Part shown: one piece after another, positions 45,899-53,138 of the stretch | How the letters are laid out: every line of letters begins with the position of its first letter | Position numbering within the stretch: position 1 is the first letter of the stretch | Assembly (NCBI RefSeq): GCF_029888045.1 | Contig: NZ_JARXRN010000006.1 | Location: forward strand, 1 to 64,000 | Length of the DNA: 64,000 nucleotides | Direction of reading: 5' to 3' | Source: Luteimonas rhizosphaericola | GTDB taxonomy: Bacteria; Pseudomonadota; Gammaproteobacteria; Xanthomonadales; Xanthomonadaceae | The notes under the pieces: generated by a model | Told to the model about the DNA's origin: nothing | The model's database searches: none | Seen by the model: only the letters and a program-made list of their open reading frames with translations | Position numbers and translations under genes: made by a program

Positions 45899-46081
45899 TT
45901 ACGCGAAGCGAAAGCGCGTGGTGCCGGTCGCCGGGGTGTAGCGCCGGTCGCTGGCGTAGCCACTGCTGTTGCCGTAGCCGACGCCGAAACCGCGCTCGCG
46001 GCGTTCGAAGGCCGGCAGCGGGCGCAGGGTGCGCGGCAGGGTCACGGTCTGGCGGGGAAGGGTCTGGGTCGTGGCGTACAT
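45899..46081 (-). CDS. Small 60-residue protein sharing a tail with its neighbour
   Basis: A 60-residue basic protein with no signal peptide or membrane helix. The first half (TLPRQTVTLPRTLRPLPAF) is Thr/Pro/Arg-rich. The second half starts FGVGYGNSSGYA and ends TRFRFA, resembling the C-terminal tail of the DUF1232 protein encoded downstream (FGMGYGSSSGYG to FRFR). That similarity in an independent reading frame argues that it is a real gene. The ATG at 46081 is chosen because similarity lies after it; the ribosome site is weak. It might be a peptide substrate, an export or processing tag, or a structural protein; unknown. Confidence 0.65.
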   Translation of the reverse strand: MYATTQTLPRQTVTLPRTLRPLPAFERRERGFGVGYGNSSGYASDRRYTPATGTTRFRFA

Positions 46082-46391
46082 GGTCGTCTCGGGGGGCGTT
46101 GTGTGTGGGTGTGTTGGTAAAGTAATACACCAGAAGGGTTCTGCCATGGGCCGGAAGTCATGGCCCGGGGCCAGGCGGGCACCAGCGGCCGGAACCTGTT
46201 GATTTGGATGGGATCGGAGGGCTGGCGGTTGCGTCCGCCGGGCATGACTGACGACCTATGCCCGGCGCCCCCGGGTCCGGGGGCGGCCGTCTCGACACGC
46301 GTACCTGGGCGCAACGGCATCGAGCGCGCCGGTGCGATGACCGTGCAGGGGCGCGCGCAGCGACCGCTTGCGGGCGCGCCGCGCCCTCCAG
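46082..46391. other. 310-bp gene-free region with a long-range inverted repeat
   Basis: No convincing protein lies here. An AT-richer patch at 46105-46135 directly upstream of the small gene may be its promoter (minus-strand TATTAC is a weak -10). Bases 46157-46168 and 46238-46248 (GTCATG-G-CCCGG with CCGGGCATGAC) form an 11-bp stem with one bulge, and GGCGG/CCGCC hairpins inside it, so part may be a structured leader or small RNA. On the other side lies the end of the phospholipase D gene. Confidence 0.4.
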
Positions 46392-48380
46392 TCAGAGGAT
46401 CGGGGCCAGCCCGGCGCCGAACGCGGTGAAGATGCGCGTGAGCAGCGTGCGGAAGCCGAGGTTGACCTCGGGGAAGTCGCCCACCGGTTCGTGGCAGGCG
46501 CGGAAGCCCGGATCGAACGGCGACAGCGGCGCCGGGCACTGCGGCCCGGGCTGGAACTCGTAGCTGGTGGCGTAGCGCACCGGCCACAGGTCGAACACCG
46601 GCAGGTGCTCGGACACCTTGGTCAGCGAGTACTCCAGCCCCGAGAACACCGGCGGCTTGTCACGCCGCGCGATCACCCACGCGTTCTCGGGCGCGGTGTC
46701 GCGGCGGATGCTGTCGCCGAGCGCGCGCGCGAACGCGGGATCCTCGATGATCACCGCGCTCTCGGTGTTGTAGTCGTCGCCGCGCGGATCGAAGTTGTGG
46801 GTGCCGACCACGCCGATCCGGTTGTCGATCACCAGCGACTTGGCGTGCAGGCCGAAGCGCACGCCGGCACGCTTGAGCGGCACGCGCTGGTGCACGCCCA
46901 CGCCGGCGTAGCGCAGCGCAGCGTATTCGCGGCTCAGCGGTGGTTCCCGGCGCCCGTCGCTGCCGCTGCCGCTGCCGCTGCCGGACACGCCCATGTCCGC
47001 ACGCCCGCGCGGTTCGCGCGGAGCCGCCGCATCGGCCGGCGCCTCCGGCGCGCGGATGTTGACGCTCCCGTCGGCGTTCCAGGAGATGTCCACCGCGCCG
47101 GTGGCCTCCAGGTCGATCGGCGCATCCTCCGGGAAGGGCTTGAACTCGTGGATCTCGAAGCCGAAGTCGCGCAGGTAGCGGCGCTTGTACTTGTAGGACA
47201 GCGCGTAGGTGATGAACGAATCGGTGGCCGCCAGGCTGTTGGTGGACACGACCACCCGCGGCGGCGGATCGCGTTCGTGCATGCGCGCGAACATCGCCTG
47301 CGCCTGTTTGGACAGCACCAGGTAGGGCGTCTGCAGCAGCACTTCGTCCTGTGCCGATTCGATCAGGTTGTTCAGCAGCGGCGACGCGTACACCGCGGCC
47401 GCGGCCGCCTCGCGGTCGCGCCGGTGCTTCTGCGGCAGGTCGCCGATGAACAGCACCTCGCCCACCGGCAGCGCCACGTCCGCCAGGCGCTCGCGAACCA
47501 GGTCGGTATCGCCGGCGGTGCGCGAGACCGCCGCGACGCGCTCGGGATCCTCGTACGGCCACTGCGGCAGGGCCGGCGCGCCCTGCTTCAGCAGATAGCC
47601 GCCGACATCGTCCAGCCGTTCCACCGGAACGCTCAGCGGCGCGGCCCAGAACGCCTCGAAGTTGGCGGACATCTCCGCGGTCGCCGGGCCGCCCACCAGC
47701 ACGTCGCGGTCGCGGAAATTGAACTCCGGATTCCAGTCGTAGTAGTCGTCCTGGTAGTTGCGCCCGCCGGTGATGCCGACCAGGCCGTCCACCAGCAGCA
47801 GCTTGCTGTGCATGCGCTGGTTGAGCCGGCGCCAGCAGCACGCCGCGGCCCACGCGTACATCGGGTAGGAGATCCGCGCGCGCGACAGCACCGGGTTGTA
47901 GATGCGCAGCTCGAAGTTCACGTGCGCCGAGGCCAGCGCGGCCAGGGTGTCGACCTGGCGCAGCGCCGACAGCTGGTCGACCAGCACCCGCACCCGCACG
48001 CCGCGGCGCACCGCCGCGAGCAGCTCGTCGAGCACCAGGTGGCCGGCGTCGTCCTCGTCGAAGATGTAGGTCTGCAGGTCGATGCTGCGCTGCGCGCCGC
48101 GGATCAGGTCCAGGCGCGAGAGCAGCGCGTCCTGGCCGTACTCCAGCAGCAGCGCGTAGTGGCGCGGCTGTTCCGGCGTACTGTCGGCCAGCGCGCGCGC
48201 GCCGAGTTCGCGCAGCGGCGAGGGGCGCGCGCAGGCGTCGGCGGCGGCGCATTCGACCACAGTCGAACGCGCCTGCGCCGCGATCGCCGCCGCCCGGTCG
48301 CGTTCCAGCGCGGACAGGCTGCTGCAGGCGCCGCAGGCCAGGGCCAGCAGCGCGACCAGCGCACGCCATGCAGCGGTCAT
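46392..48380 (-). CDS. Phospholipase D family lipoprotein (cardiolipin synthase-like)
   Basis: A 662-residue predicted lipoprotein (signal ending LACGAC) with two phospholipase D active sites. The first HKD motif is HSKLLLVD with His191, the second HAKSLVID with His512, each followed by GG/GTHN segments. It resembles ClsC-like and YmdC-like enzymes that transfer phosphatidyl groups. A Ser/Gly run (about 455-470) marks a flexible insertion. The ATG overlaps the stop of the yceI gene (ATGA). Likely periplasmic-side membrane lipid remodelling. Confidence 0.88.
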   Translation of the reverse strand: MTAAWRALVALLALACGACSSLSALERDRAAAIAAQARSTVVECAAADACARPSPLRELGARALADSTPEQPRHYALLLEYGQDALLSRLDLIRGAQRSIDLQTYIFDEDDAGHLVLDELLAAVRRGVRVRVLVDQLSALRQVDTLAALASAHVNFELRIYNPVLSRARISYPMYAWAAACCWRRLNQRMHSKLLLVDGLVGITGGRNYQDDYYDWNPEFNFRDRDVLVGGPATAEMSANFEAFWAAPLSVPVERLDDVGGYLLKQGAPALPQWPYEDPERVAAVSRTAGDTDLVRERLADVALPVGEVLFIGDLPQKHRRDREAAAAAVYASPLLNNLIESAQDEVLLQTPYLVLSKQAQAMFARMHERDPPPRVVVSTNSLAATDSFITYALSYKYKRRYLRDFGFEIHEFKPFPEDAPIDLEATGAVDISWNADGSVNIRAPEAPADAAAPREPRGRADMGVSGSGSGSGSDGRREPPLSREYAALRYAGVGVHQRVPLKRAGVRFGLHAKSLVIDNRIGVVGTHNFDPRGDDYNTESAVIIEDPAFARALGDSIRRDTAPENAWVIARRDKPPVFSGLEYSLTKVSEHLPVFDLWPVRYATSYEFQPGPQCPAPLSPFDPGFRACHEPVGDFPEVNLGFRTLLTRIFTAFGAGLAPIL

Positions 48381-48964
48381 GGTGCCCTGGCGGACCGGGT
48401 GCGCAGGTGGAGCGAGAACACCACGCGGTCGCCGAGCGCGAACGCCCAGCGGTCCATCGCGTAATCGCTGCGGTAGACCACCCCGCTGGCGACCACGTCG
48501 CAGTCCACGGTCGGACGGTCGCAGGTCGCGGGCTCGAGGGTGAACACCTCGCGCCGGCGCACGCCGCGGATCGTCAGCGCGCCACCCAGCAGGCCACCCT
48601 CGCGCAGCAGGGCGTCGTCGTAGGGGTCGGACACGAATTCCACGTACGGATGCCGTTCGGCATCGAAGAACCCCTTGCCGCGGGTGATCTTCGAATACTG
48701 GGGATGGCCGAGGATCTCCACTTCGGCCGTCGGCAGGCGCAGCCGCACCTGGCGGCGCGCGGCGGACACCTCCACGATCTCCCCCTGCCACTGCGGGAAG
48801 CGGCCGTCCAGGGTCTGGCCCCAGCGGGTCTTGAGGGTGAATCCGATGCGCGAATGCGCGGTGTCGATCTCGGCCGCGGCGGCGGGCACCAGCGCAGTCG
48901 CGCAGAGCAGCAGCGCCAGCCACCGCAGTGCCCGGCCCGCACGCAGGCCCGGGCCGGAACTCAC
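48377..48964 (-). CDS. YceI family protein, second copy
   Basis: A 195-residue periplasmic YceI-like protein. A signal peptide (LALLLCATALVPAAAA) precedes the mature start EIDTAHSRIGFTLKTRWGQT. FSVSDP-type and TIRGVRRREVFTLEP segments follow. GTG 48964 is chosen because it overlaps the sixA stop (GTGA) and gives a complete signal peptide; its own stop overlaps the phospholipase start. The tight overlaps put it in one operon with sixA and the phospholipase. The ligand is unknown, probably a lipid. Confidence 0.85.
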   Translation of the reverse strand: MSSGPGLRAGRALRWLALLLCATALVPAAAAEIDTAHSRIGFTLKTRWGQTLDGRFPQWQGEIVEVSAARRQVRLRLPTAEVEILGHPQYSKITRGKGFFDAERHPYVEFVSDPYDDALLREGGLLGGALTIRGVRRREVFTLEPATCDRPTVDCDVVASGVVYRSDYAMDRWAFALGDRVVFSLHLRTRSARAP

Positions 48965-49437
48965 GGCCACCAGAACGCGGACAGGGTGGCGATGCCGGGC
49001 TCGATCGCCGCCTCGGCCGGCAGCGACAGGACCGCCACGGCGGCCGGCGGCATGCCCCGGTAATCGCCCGACTGGCCGCTGTGCAGCAGCGCCACCAGGC
49101 GCTCGAGCCCCGGGTTGTGGCCGACCACCAGCAGCCGGTCGCAATCGCGATGGGAATCGATCAGGCCGGCCAGCGTCCCCGGCATGGCTTCGTAGATGCC
49201 CTGCTCGAGCCGCTTGTCGAGGCTGCCCACCACTTCCATCACCGCGTCCAGCGTCTCGCGCGTGCGGCGGGCCGGGGAGCACAGCGCGCGGTCCGGCACC
49301 AGCGCCTTGTCGCGCAGCCAGGTGGCCACGGCATCGGCCTCGGCCAGCCCTTCGGCCGACAGCGGCCGGTCGAAATCCGCCTGCCCCGGCAGGGCCGGTT
49401 CGGCGTGCGCATGGCGCAGCAGGATCAGTTCGCGCAT
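48961..49437 (-). CDS. sixA: Phosphohistidine phosphatase SixA
   Basis: A 158-residue histidine-phosphatase-superfamily protein. The catalytic RHA motif is LLRHAHAE with His9 (usual RHG replaced by RHA, as in SixA), and the second histidine lies in VVGHNPGLE. SixA removes phosphate from histidines of phosphotransfer proteins such as ArcB or the nitrogen PTS. GGAGGAG precedes the ATG. It follows the ParA-like gene by 45 bases and overlaps yceI, forming a four-gene operon. Confidence 0.92.
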   Translation of the reverse strand: MRELILLRHAHAEPALPGQADFDRPLSAEGLAEADAVATWLRDKALVPDRALCSPARRTRETLDAVMEVVGSLDKRLEQGIYEAMPGTLAGLIDSHRDCDRLLVVGHNPGLERLVALLHSGQSGDYRGMPPAAVAVLSLPAEAAIEPGIATLSAFWWP

Positions 49438-49482
49438 GTGGACGCTCCTCCCGGGGGCGATGTCCGGCGTCCGTGCAGGCGG

Positions 49483-50118
49483 TCAGGCACGCTTGAGCCA
49501 CTTCAGCAGCGGCTGCCAGTCGGCCTGGTGGTCGCGGACCTGGGCCGACTGGTAGTCGAACAGGCTCTTGCCGAAACCGACCAGCATCACGTAGGCCTGG
49601 CTGTCGCGCAGCTGCGCGACCAGCGGATAGGGCCACTGCTGCAGCAGGTCCATGGCCTGCTGCGAGGCGTTGGTCCAAGGCCGCAGCCGGTTGCCGACCA
49701 GGCCCACGCGCAGGTCGCCCTTGCGCACCCGGGGATGCCTGGCGAGCGCGTTGAGGAAGGGCACGGTGGCGTCGATGTCCAGCGCCGAGGGCAGGACCGG
49801 CACCACGAGCGCATCCGCATGCTCCAGGTAGACCTCGAGCGCATCGGGATGGGCGCCGGCCGGGGCGTCGATCACCACCCGTTCGGTGCCCTCGGGGATC
49901 GACTTCCAGGCGCTCCGGTGGCGGCTGGCGCCCTCGATCGGCAGGACCGCGCTCTCCAGCGCGGCGCGGCGCTCGGCCCAGCGCGTGGACGAACCCTGCG
50001 GGTCGGCGTCGATGATCGCCGTACTGCGGCCGGCGAGTGCCGATTCGGCCGCCAGGTGCGTGGCGATCGTGGTCTTGCCGACACCGCCCTTGGAACTGGC
50101 CACCAGCACGGTCTTCAT
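49483..50118 (-). CDS. Orphan ParA-family ATPase
   Basis: A 211-residue MinD/ParA-type ATPase. The deviant Walker A is KGGVGKTT (residues 10-17), with the signature Lys10, followed by IIDADPQGSS and VVIDAPAG (Walker B). It is short, like ParA-type positioning ATPases for cytoplasmic cargo, and no parB or helix-turn-helix domain is present, so chromosome partitioning is unlikely. CGGAGG precedes the ATG. First gene of the operon with sixA, yceI and the phospholipase. The cargo is unknown. Confidence 0.88.
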   Translation of the reverse strand: MKTVLVASSKGGVGKTTIATHLAAESALAGRSTAIIDADPQGSSTRWAERRAALESAVLPIEGASRHRSAWKSIPEGTERVVIDAPAGAHPDALEVYLEHADALVVPVLPSALDIDATVPFLNALARHPRVRKGDLRVGLVGNRLRPWTNASQQAMDLLQQWPYPLVAQLRDSQAYVMLVGFGKSLFDYQSAQVRDHQADWQPLLKWLKRA

Positions 50119-50231
50119 GCACTGCCTCCGCCGGAAACGAGCCGCGAGCGTACACCGGCGGCGTGGCCGTCGCGACCACCGCAGCACGTTACCTGCGCAT
50201 GCCCCGAGCGCCGTTGACGCAACCTTTACAA

Positions 50232-51440
50232 ATGAGCGAGTCCTCCACTGCGGTCGTGGCCCCGCCTTCCGCCTGCACGGGCGGCGTGGCGCAGGCGGAG
50301 GCGCCCGGGCACGCCACGGCCGCGCCACAGGCGCGCCTGCACGAGCTCGACGCCCTGCGCAGCGTGCTCATGCTGCTCGGCGTGGTGCTGCACGCGAGCA
50401 ATCCCTACGGCCTCGACGGCCGCTGGCTGGTGGTCGACCCCACCCGCAGCGCGACGCTCGAGGCGCTGGCCGATGCGATCCACCTGTTCCGCATGCCGGC
50501 ATTCTTCGTGGTGGCGGGCTACTTCTCGATGCGGCTGCTGCGCCGGCAGCCGGCGCCCGCGTTCGCGCGCGAGCGCATGCGCCGCCTGCTGCTGCCGGCG
50601 CTGGTGGTGCTGCTGAGCCTGAACCTGGTCCAGGTCTGGGTGCTGGCGCTGCCGGCGCCGGCGGGCGGTTTCGTGCGCGGCGCCCTGCTTCCGGCGCTGC
50701 TGCGCGGCGACTGGCTCGGCCACCTGTGGTTCCTGGTCGACCTGGCGCTGTACTGCCTGGTGCTGGCCGCGCTGCGGCCGTGGGTCGCGGCACCAACGGC
50801 GGCGAGCCCCCTCTCGCGGCCACAGGCGCTGCCGCTGCTGCTGGCCGCCGCGGCGCTGGTGCCGCTGGCCAGCATGGCGGCCGCGCACGCCCTGCCGCTG
50901 CTGGCGGCCGAGATCGGCGGCCTGGTCAACCCCGAGGAACTGGTCGACCACGCGCCGTTCTTCGCCATGGGCTGCCTGCTGCAGCGCGACGCCGACCTGT
51001 GGCGGCGCTTCATCACGGTCGGCCGCGGCACCTGGTGGTGCGCCGGCATCGCCGGGGCGTTGCTGCTGGGGCTGGCGGTGTCGCCGCCGGCGACGCCGGT
51101 CGCGACCGCGGTGGCGGTGGTCGCGCGCGCGCTGCTGGCCTGGTGCGCGGTGCGCCTGCTGTTCGCCGGGTTCACGCGCTGGGTCGGAGGCGCCAGCCGC
51201 ACCTTCGGCTACCTGTCGGACGCGAGCTACTCGATCTACCTGTTCCACCACCTGTGCGTGGTGCTGGCGGCACGCGCGCTGCTGCCCTTGCCCTGGGCGC
51301 CGCTGGCGAAGTTCGGCGTGGTGCTGGCGGTCTCGATGCTGGTGCCGCTGGCGGTCCATCATGTCTTGGTGCGCCCGTACGCGGTGATGCGCTGGCTGTT
51401 CAACGGCAGGCCGCTGCCGCATACCCGGCCGCCACGCTGA
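50232..51440 (+). CDS. Acyltransferase 3 family membrane protein
   Basis: A 402-residue integral membrane acyltransferase (about ten hydrophobic helices). RLHELDALRSVLMLLGVVLHAS is the usual first helix with the catalytic histidine region, and FRMPAFFVVAGYFSMRLL and SYSIYLFHHLCVVLAARA are conserved. Such enzymes, including OpgC, add acetyl or succinyl groups to sugars of surface glycans. No good ribosome site precedes the ATG at 50232; a leaderless or weakly translated start is possible. The substrate is unknown. Confidence 0.87.
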   Translation: MSESSTAVVAPPSACTGGVAQAEAPGHATAAPQARLHELDALRSVLMLLGVVLHASNPYGLDGRWLVVDPTRSATLEALADAIHLFRMPAFFVVAGYFSMRLLRRQPAPAFARERMRRLLLPALVVLLSLNLVQVWVLALPAPAGGFVRGALLPALLRGDWLGHLWFLVDLALYCLVLAALRPWVAAPTAASPLSRPQALPLLLAAAALVPLASMAAAHALPLLAAEIGGLVNPEELVDHAPFFAMGCLLQRDADLWRRFITVGRGTWWCAGIAGALLLGLAVSPPATPVATAVAVVARALLAWCAVRLLFAGFTRWVGGASRTFGYLSDASYSIYLFHHLCVVLAARALLPLPWAPLAKFGVVLAVSMLVPLAVHHVLVRPYAVMRWLFNGRPLPHTRPPR

Positions 51441-51503
51441 GCGCGGTCGCCGCGCGCCTGCCGTCTGCTATCGTCGCCCCGCCCCCTTCCACGCCCGCCG
51501 CAC

Positions 51504-52991
51504 ATGAGCGACCTGCAGGACCTCGTGGCGCTGATCCGCGCCGGCACGCCCCTGATCGTGGTCGACACCCCCGACGAGATCCGCGTGGTGGAACTGTTCC
51601 GGCAGTCGCTCACCCGGGTGTGGCGCGCGCTCTACCGCTGGTCGATCACCGAAGGCCTGCGCCGGCTCGACCTCGACCGCGAGGATCCGGTGCAGGGCCC
51701 GCCCGACGCCGGCGCCACGCTCGCCGCGATCCGCAACGCCGACCAGCGCGGCGTGTACCTGCTGCTCGACTTCCATCCCTACCTCGGCTACGCCGGCACC
51801 CAGCGCCAGCTGCGCGACATCCTGCAGCGGCGCGACTGCCTGCCGCACACGGTGGTGCTGGTCGGGCACAAGGTCGAACTGCCGCGCGAACTCGATGCCG
51901 CCGCCACGCGCGTGCGTCTGCGCCTGCCCGACGCCAACACCCTGCTCAAGCTGGTGCGCGAGGAGATCGCCGCGTTCCAGCGCGAGCACGAGGGGCGCCG
52001 GGTGGAGGCCGACGAGGCGGTGGTGCGGCGGATCGTGCGCAACCTGCAGGGGCTCGATGCCATGGACGCGCGCCGCATCGCCCGCCACCTGATCCACGAC
52101 GACGGCGTGCTGGGTCCGGGCGACCTGCCCGAGCTGGCGCGGCTGAAGTTCGAGCTGCTCAACAAGAGCGGCCACCTGCACTACGAGTACGACACCGCGC
52201 GCTTCGCCGACGTGGCCGGCGCGCGCCGGCTCAAGCGCTGGGTGGAACAGCGGCGGCGGGTGTTCGTGGACGGCGAGGCGCCGCCGGGACTCGATCCGCC
52301 CAGGGGCGTTCTGCTGCTCGGCGTGCAGGGCTGCGGCAAGTCGCTGCTGGCCAAGGCGGTGGCCGGCGGCTTCGGCGTGCCGCTGGTGCGGCTGGACTTC
52401 GGCACGCTGTACGCCAAGTACCACGGCGAGACCGAGGCCAACCTGCGCGAGGCGCTGGCCCAGGCCGAACAGCTGGCGCCCTGCGTGCTGTGGATCGACG
52501 AGATCGAGAAGGCCGTGGCCGCCGGCAGCGCCGACGGCGACGGCGGCGTGTCGCGGCGCGTGCTCGGCTACCTGCTGACCTGGATGGCCGAGCGCCGCTC
52601 GAATGTGTTCCTGGTGGCGACCGCCAACCAGGTGCGCGACCTGCCCGCGGAACTGCTGCGCAAGGGCCGCTTCGACGAGATCTTCTTCGTCGACCTGCCC
52701 GATGCCGACACCCGTGCGCACGTGTTCGAACTGCACCTGCGCCGGCGCGAACTGGCCGCCGAGCGCTTCGACCTGCGCGCGCTGGCGCAGGCGGCAGAGG
52801 GTTTCTCCGGCGCCGAGATCGAACAGGCGATCGTCGCCGCGCTGTACGTCGCCCACGCCGAATCCCGCGCGGTGGACGATGCGCTGCTGCTGCAGGAGAT
52901 CGGCGCGACGCGCCCGCTGTCGGTGGTGATGCGCGAACAGGTGCAGGCGCTGCGCGACTGGGCCGCCGAGCGCACCGTGCCGGCGGACTGA
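51504..52991 (+). CDS. AAA+ ATPase, Ycf46-like
   Basis: A 495-residue AAA ATPase. An N-terminal degenerate half (about 1-215, with LIVVDTPDE and LLLDFHPYL) precedes an active AAA module: Walker A GVQGCGKS (about 272), Walker B LWIDEIEKA and the arginine finger region RKGRFDEIF, with sensor GFSGAEIEQAI. The layout matches Ycf46 of cyanobacteria and plastids, whose substrate is not settled. It begins 63 bases after the acyltransferase gene. Probably cytoplasmic; the role is unknown. Confidence 0.9.
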   Translation: MSDLQDLVALIRAGTPLIVVDTPDEIRVVELFRQSLTRVWRALYRWSITEGLRRLDLDREDPVQGPPDAGATLAAIRNADQRGVYLLLDFHPYLGYAGTQRQLRDILQRRDCLPHTVVLVGHKVELPRELDAAATRVRLRLPDANTLLKLVREEIAAFQREHEGRRVEADEAVVRRIVRNLQGLDAMDARRIARHLIHDDGVLGPGDLPELARLKFELLNKSGHLHYEYDTARFADVAGARRLKRWVEQRRRVFVDGEAPPGLDPPRGVLLLGVQGCGKSLLAKAVAGGFGVPLVRLDFGTLYAKYHGETEANLREALAQAEQLAPCVLWIDEIEKAVAAGSADGDGGVSRRVLGYLLTWMAERRSNVFLVATANQVRDLPAELLRKGRFDEIFFVDLPDADTRAHVFELHLRRRELAAERFDLRALAQAAEGFSGAEIEQAIVAALYVAHAESRAVDDALLLQEIGATRPLSVVMREQVQALRDWAAERTVPAD

Positions 52992-53138
52992 GCGCCGGCG
53001 GCGGGGGGCCTCGCCAACGATCGGCACGACCCCGCTACCGTTGCGACCAGCAGGCAGTCGGCTGGCGCCGGCCTGCATGCGCTCGCGGCGCGCAGCCATT
53101 CCAGAGGTGCCGCTCCCGCCGGAAGTCCGGACCCGGCT

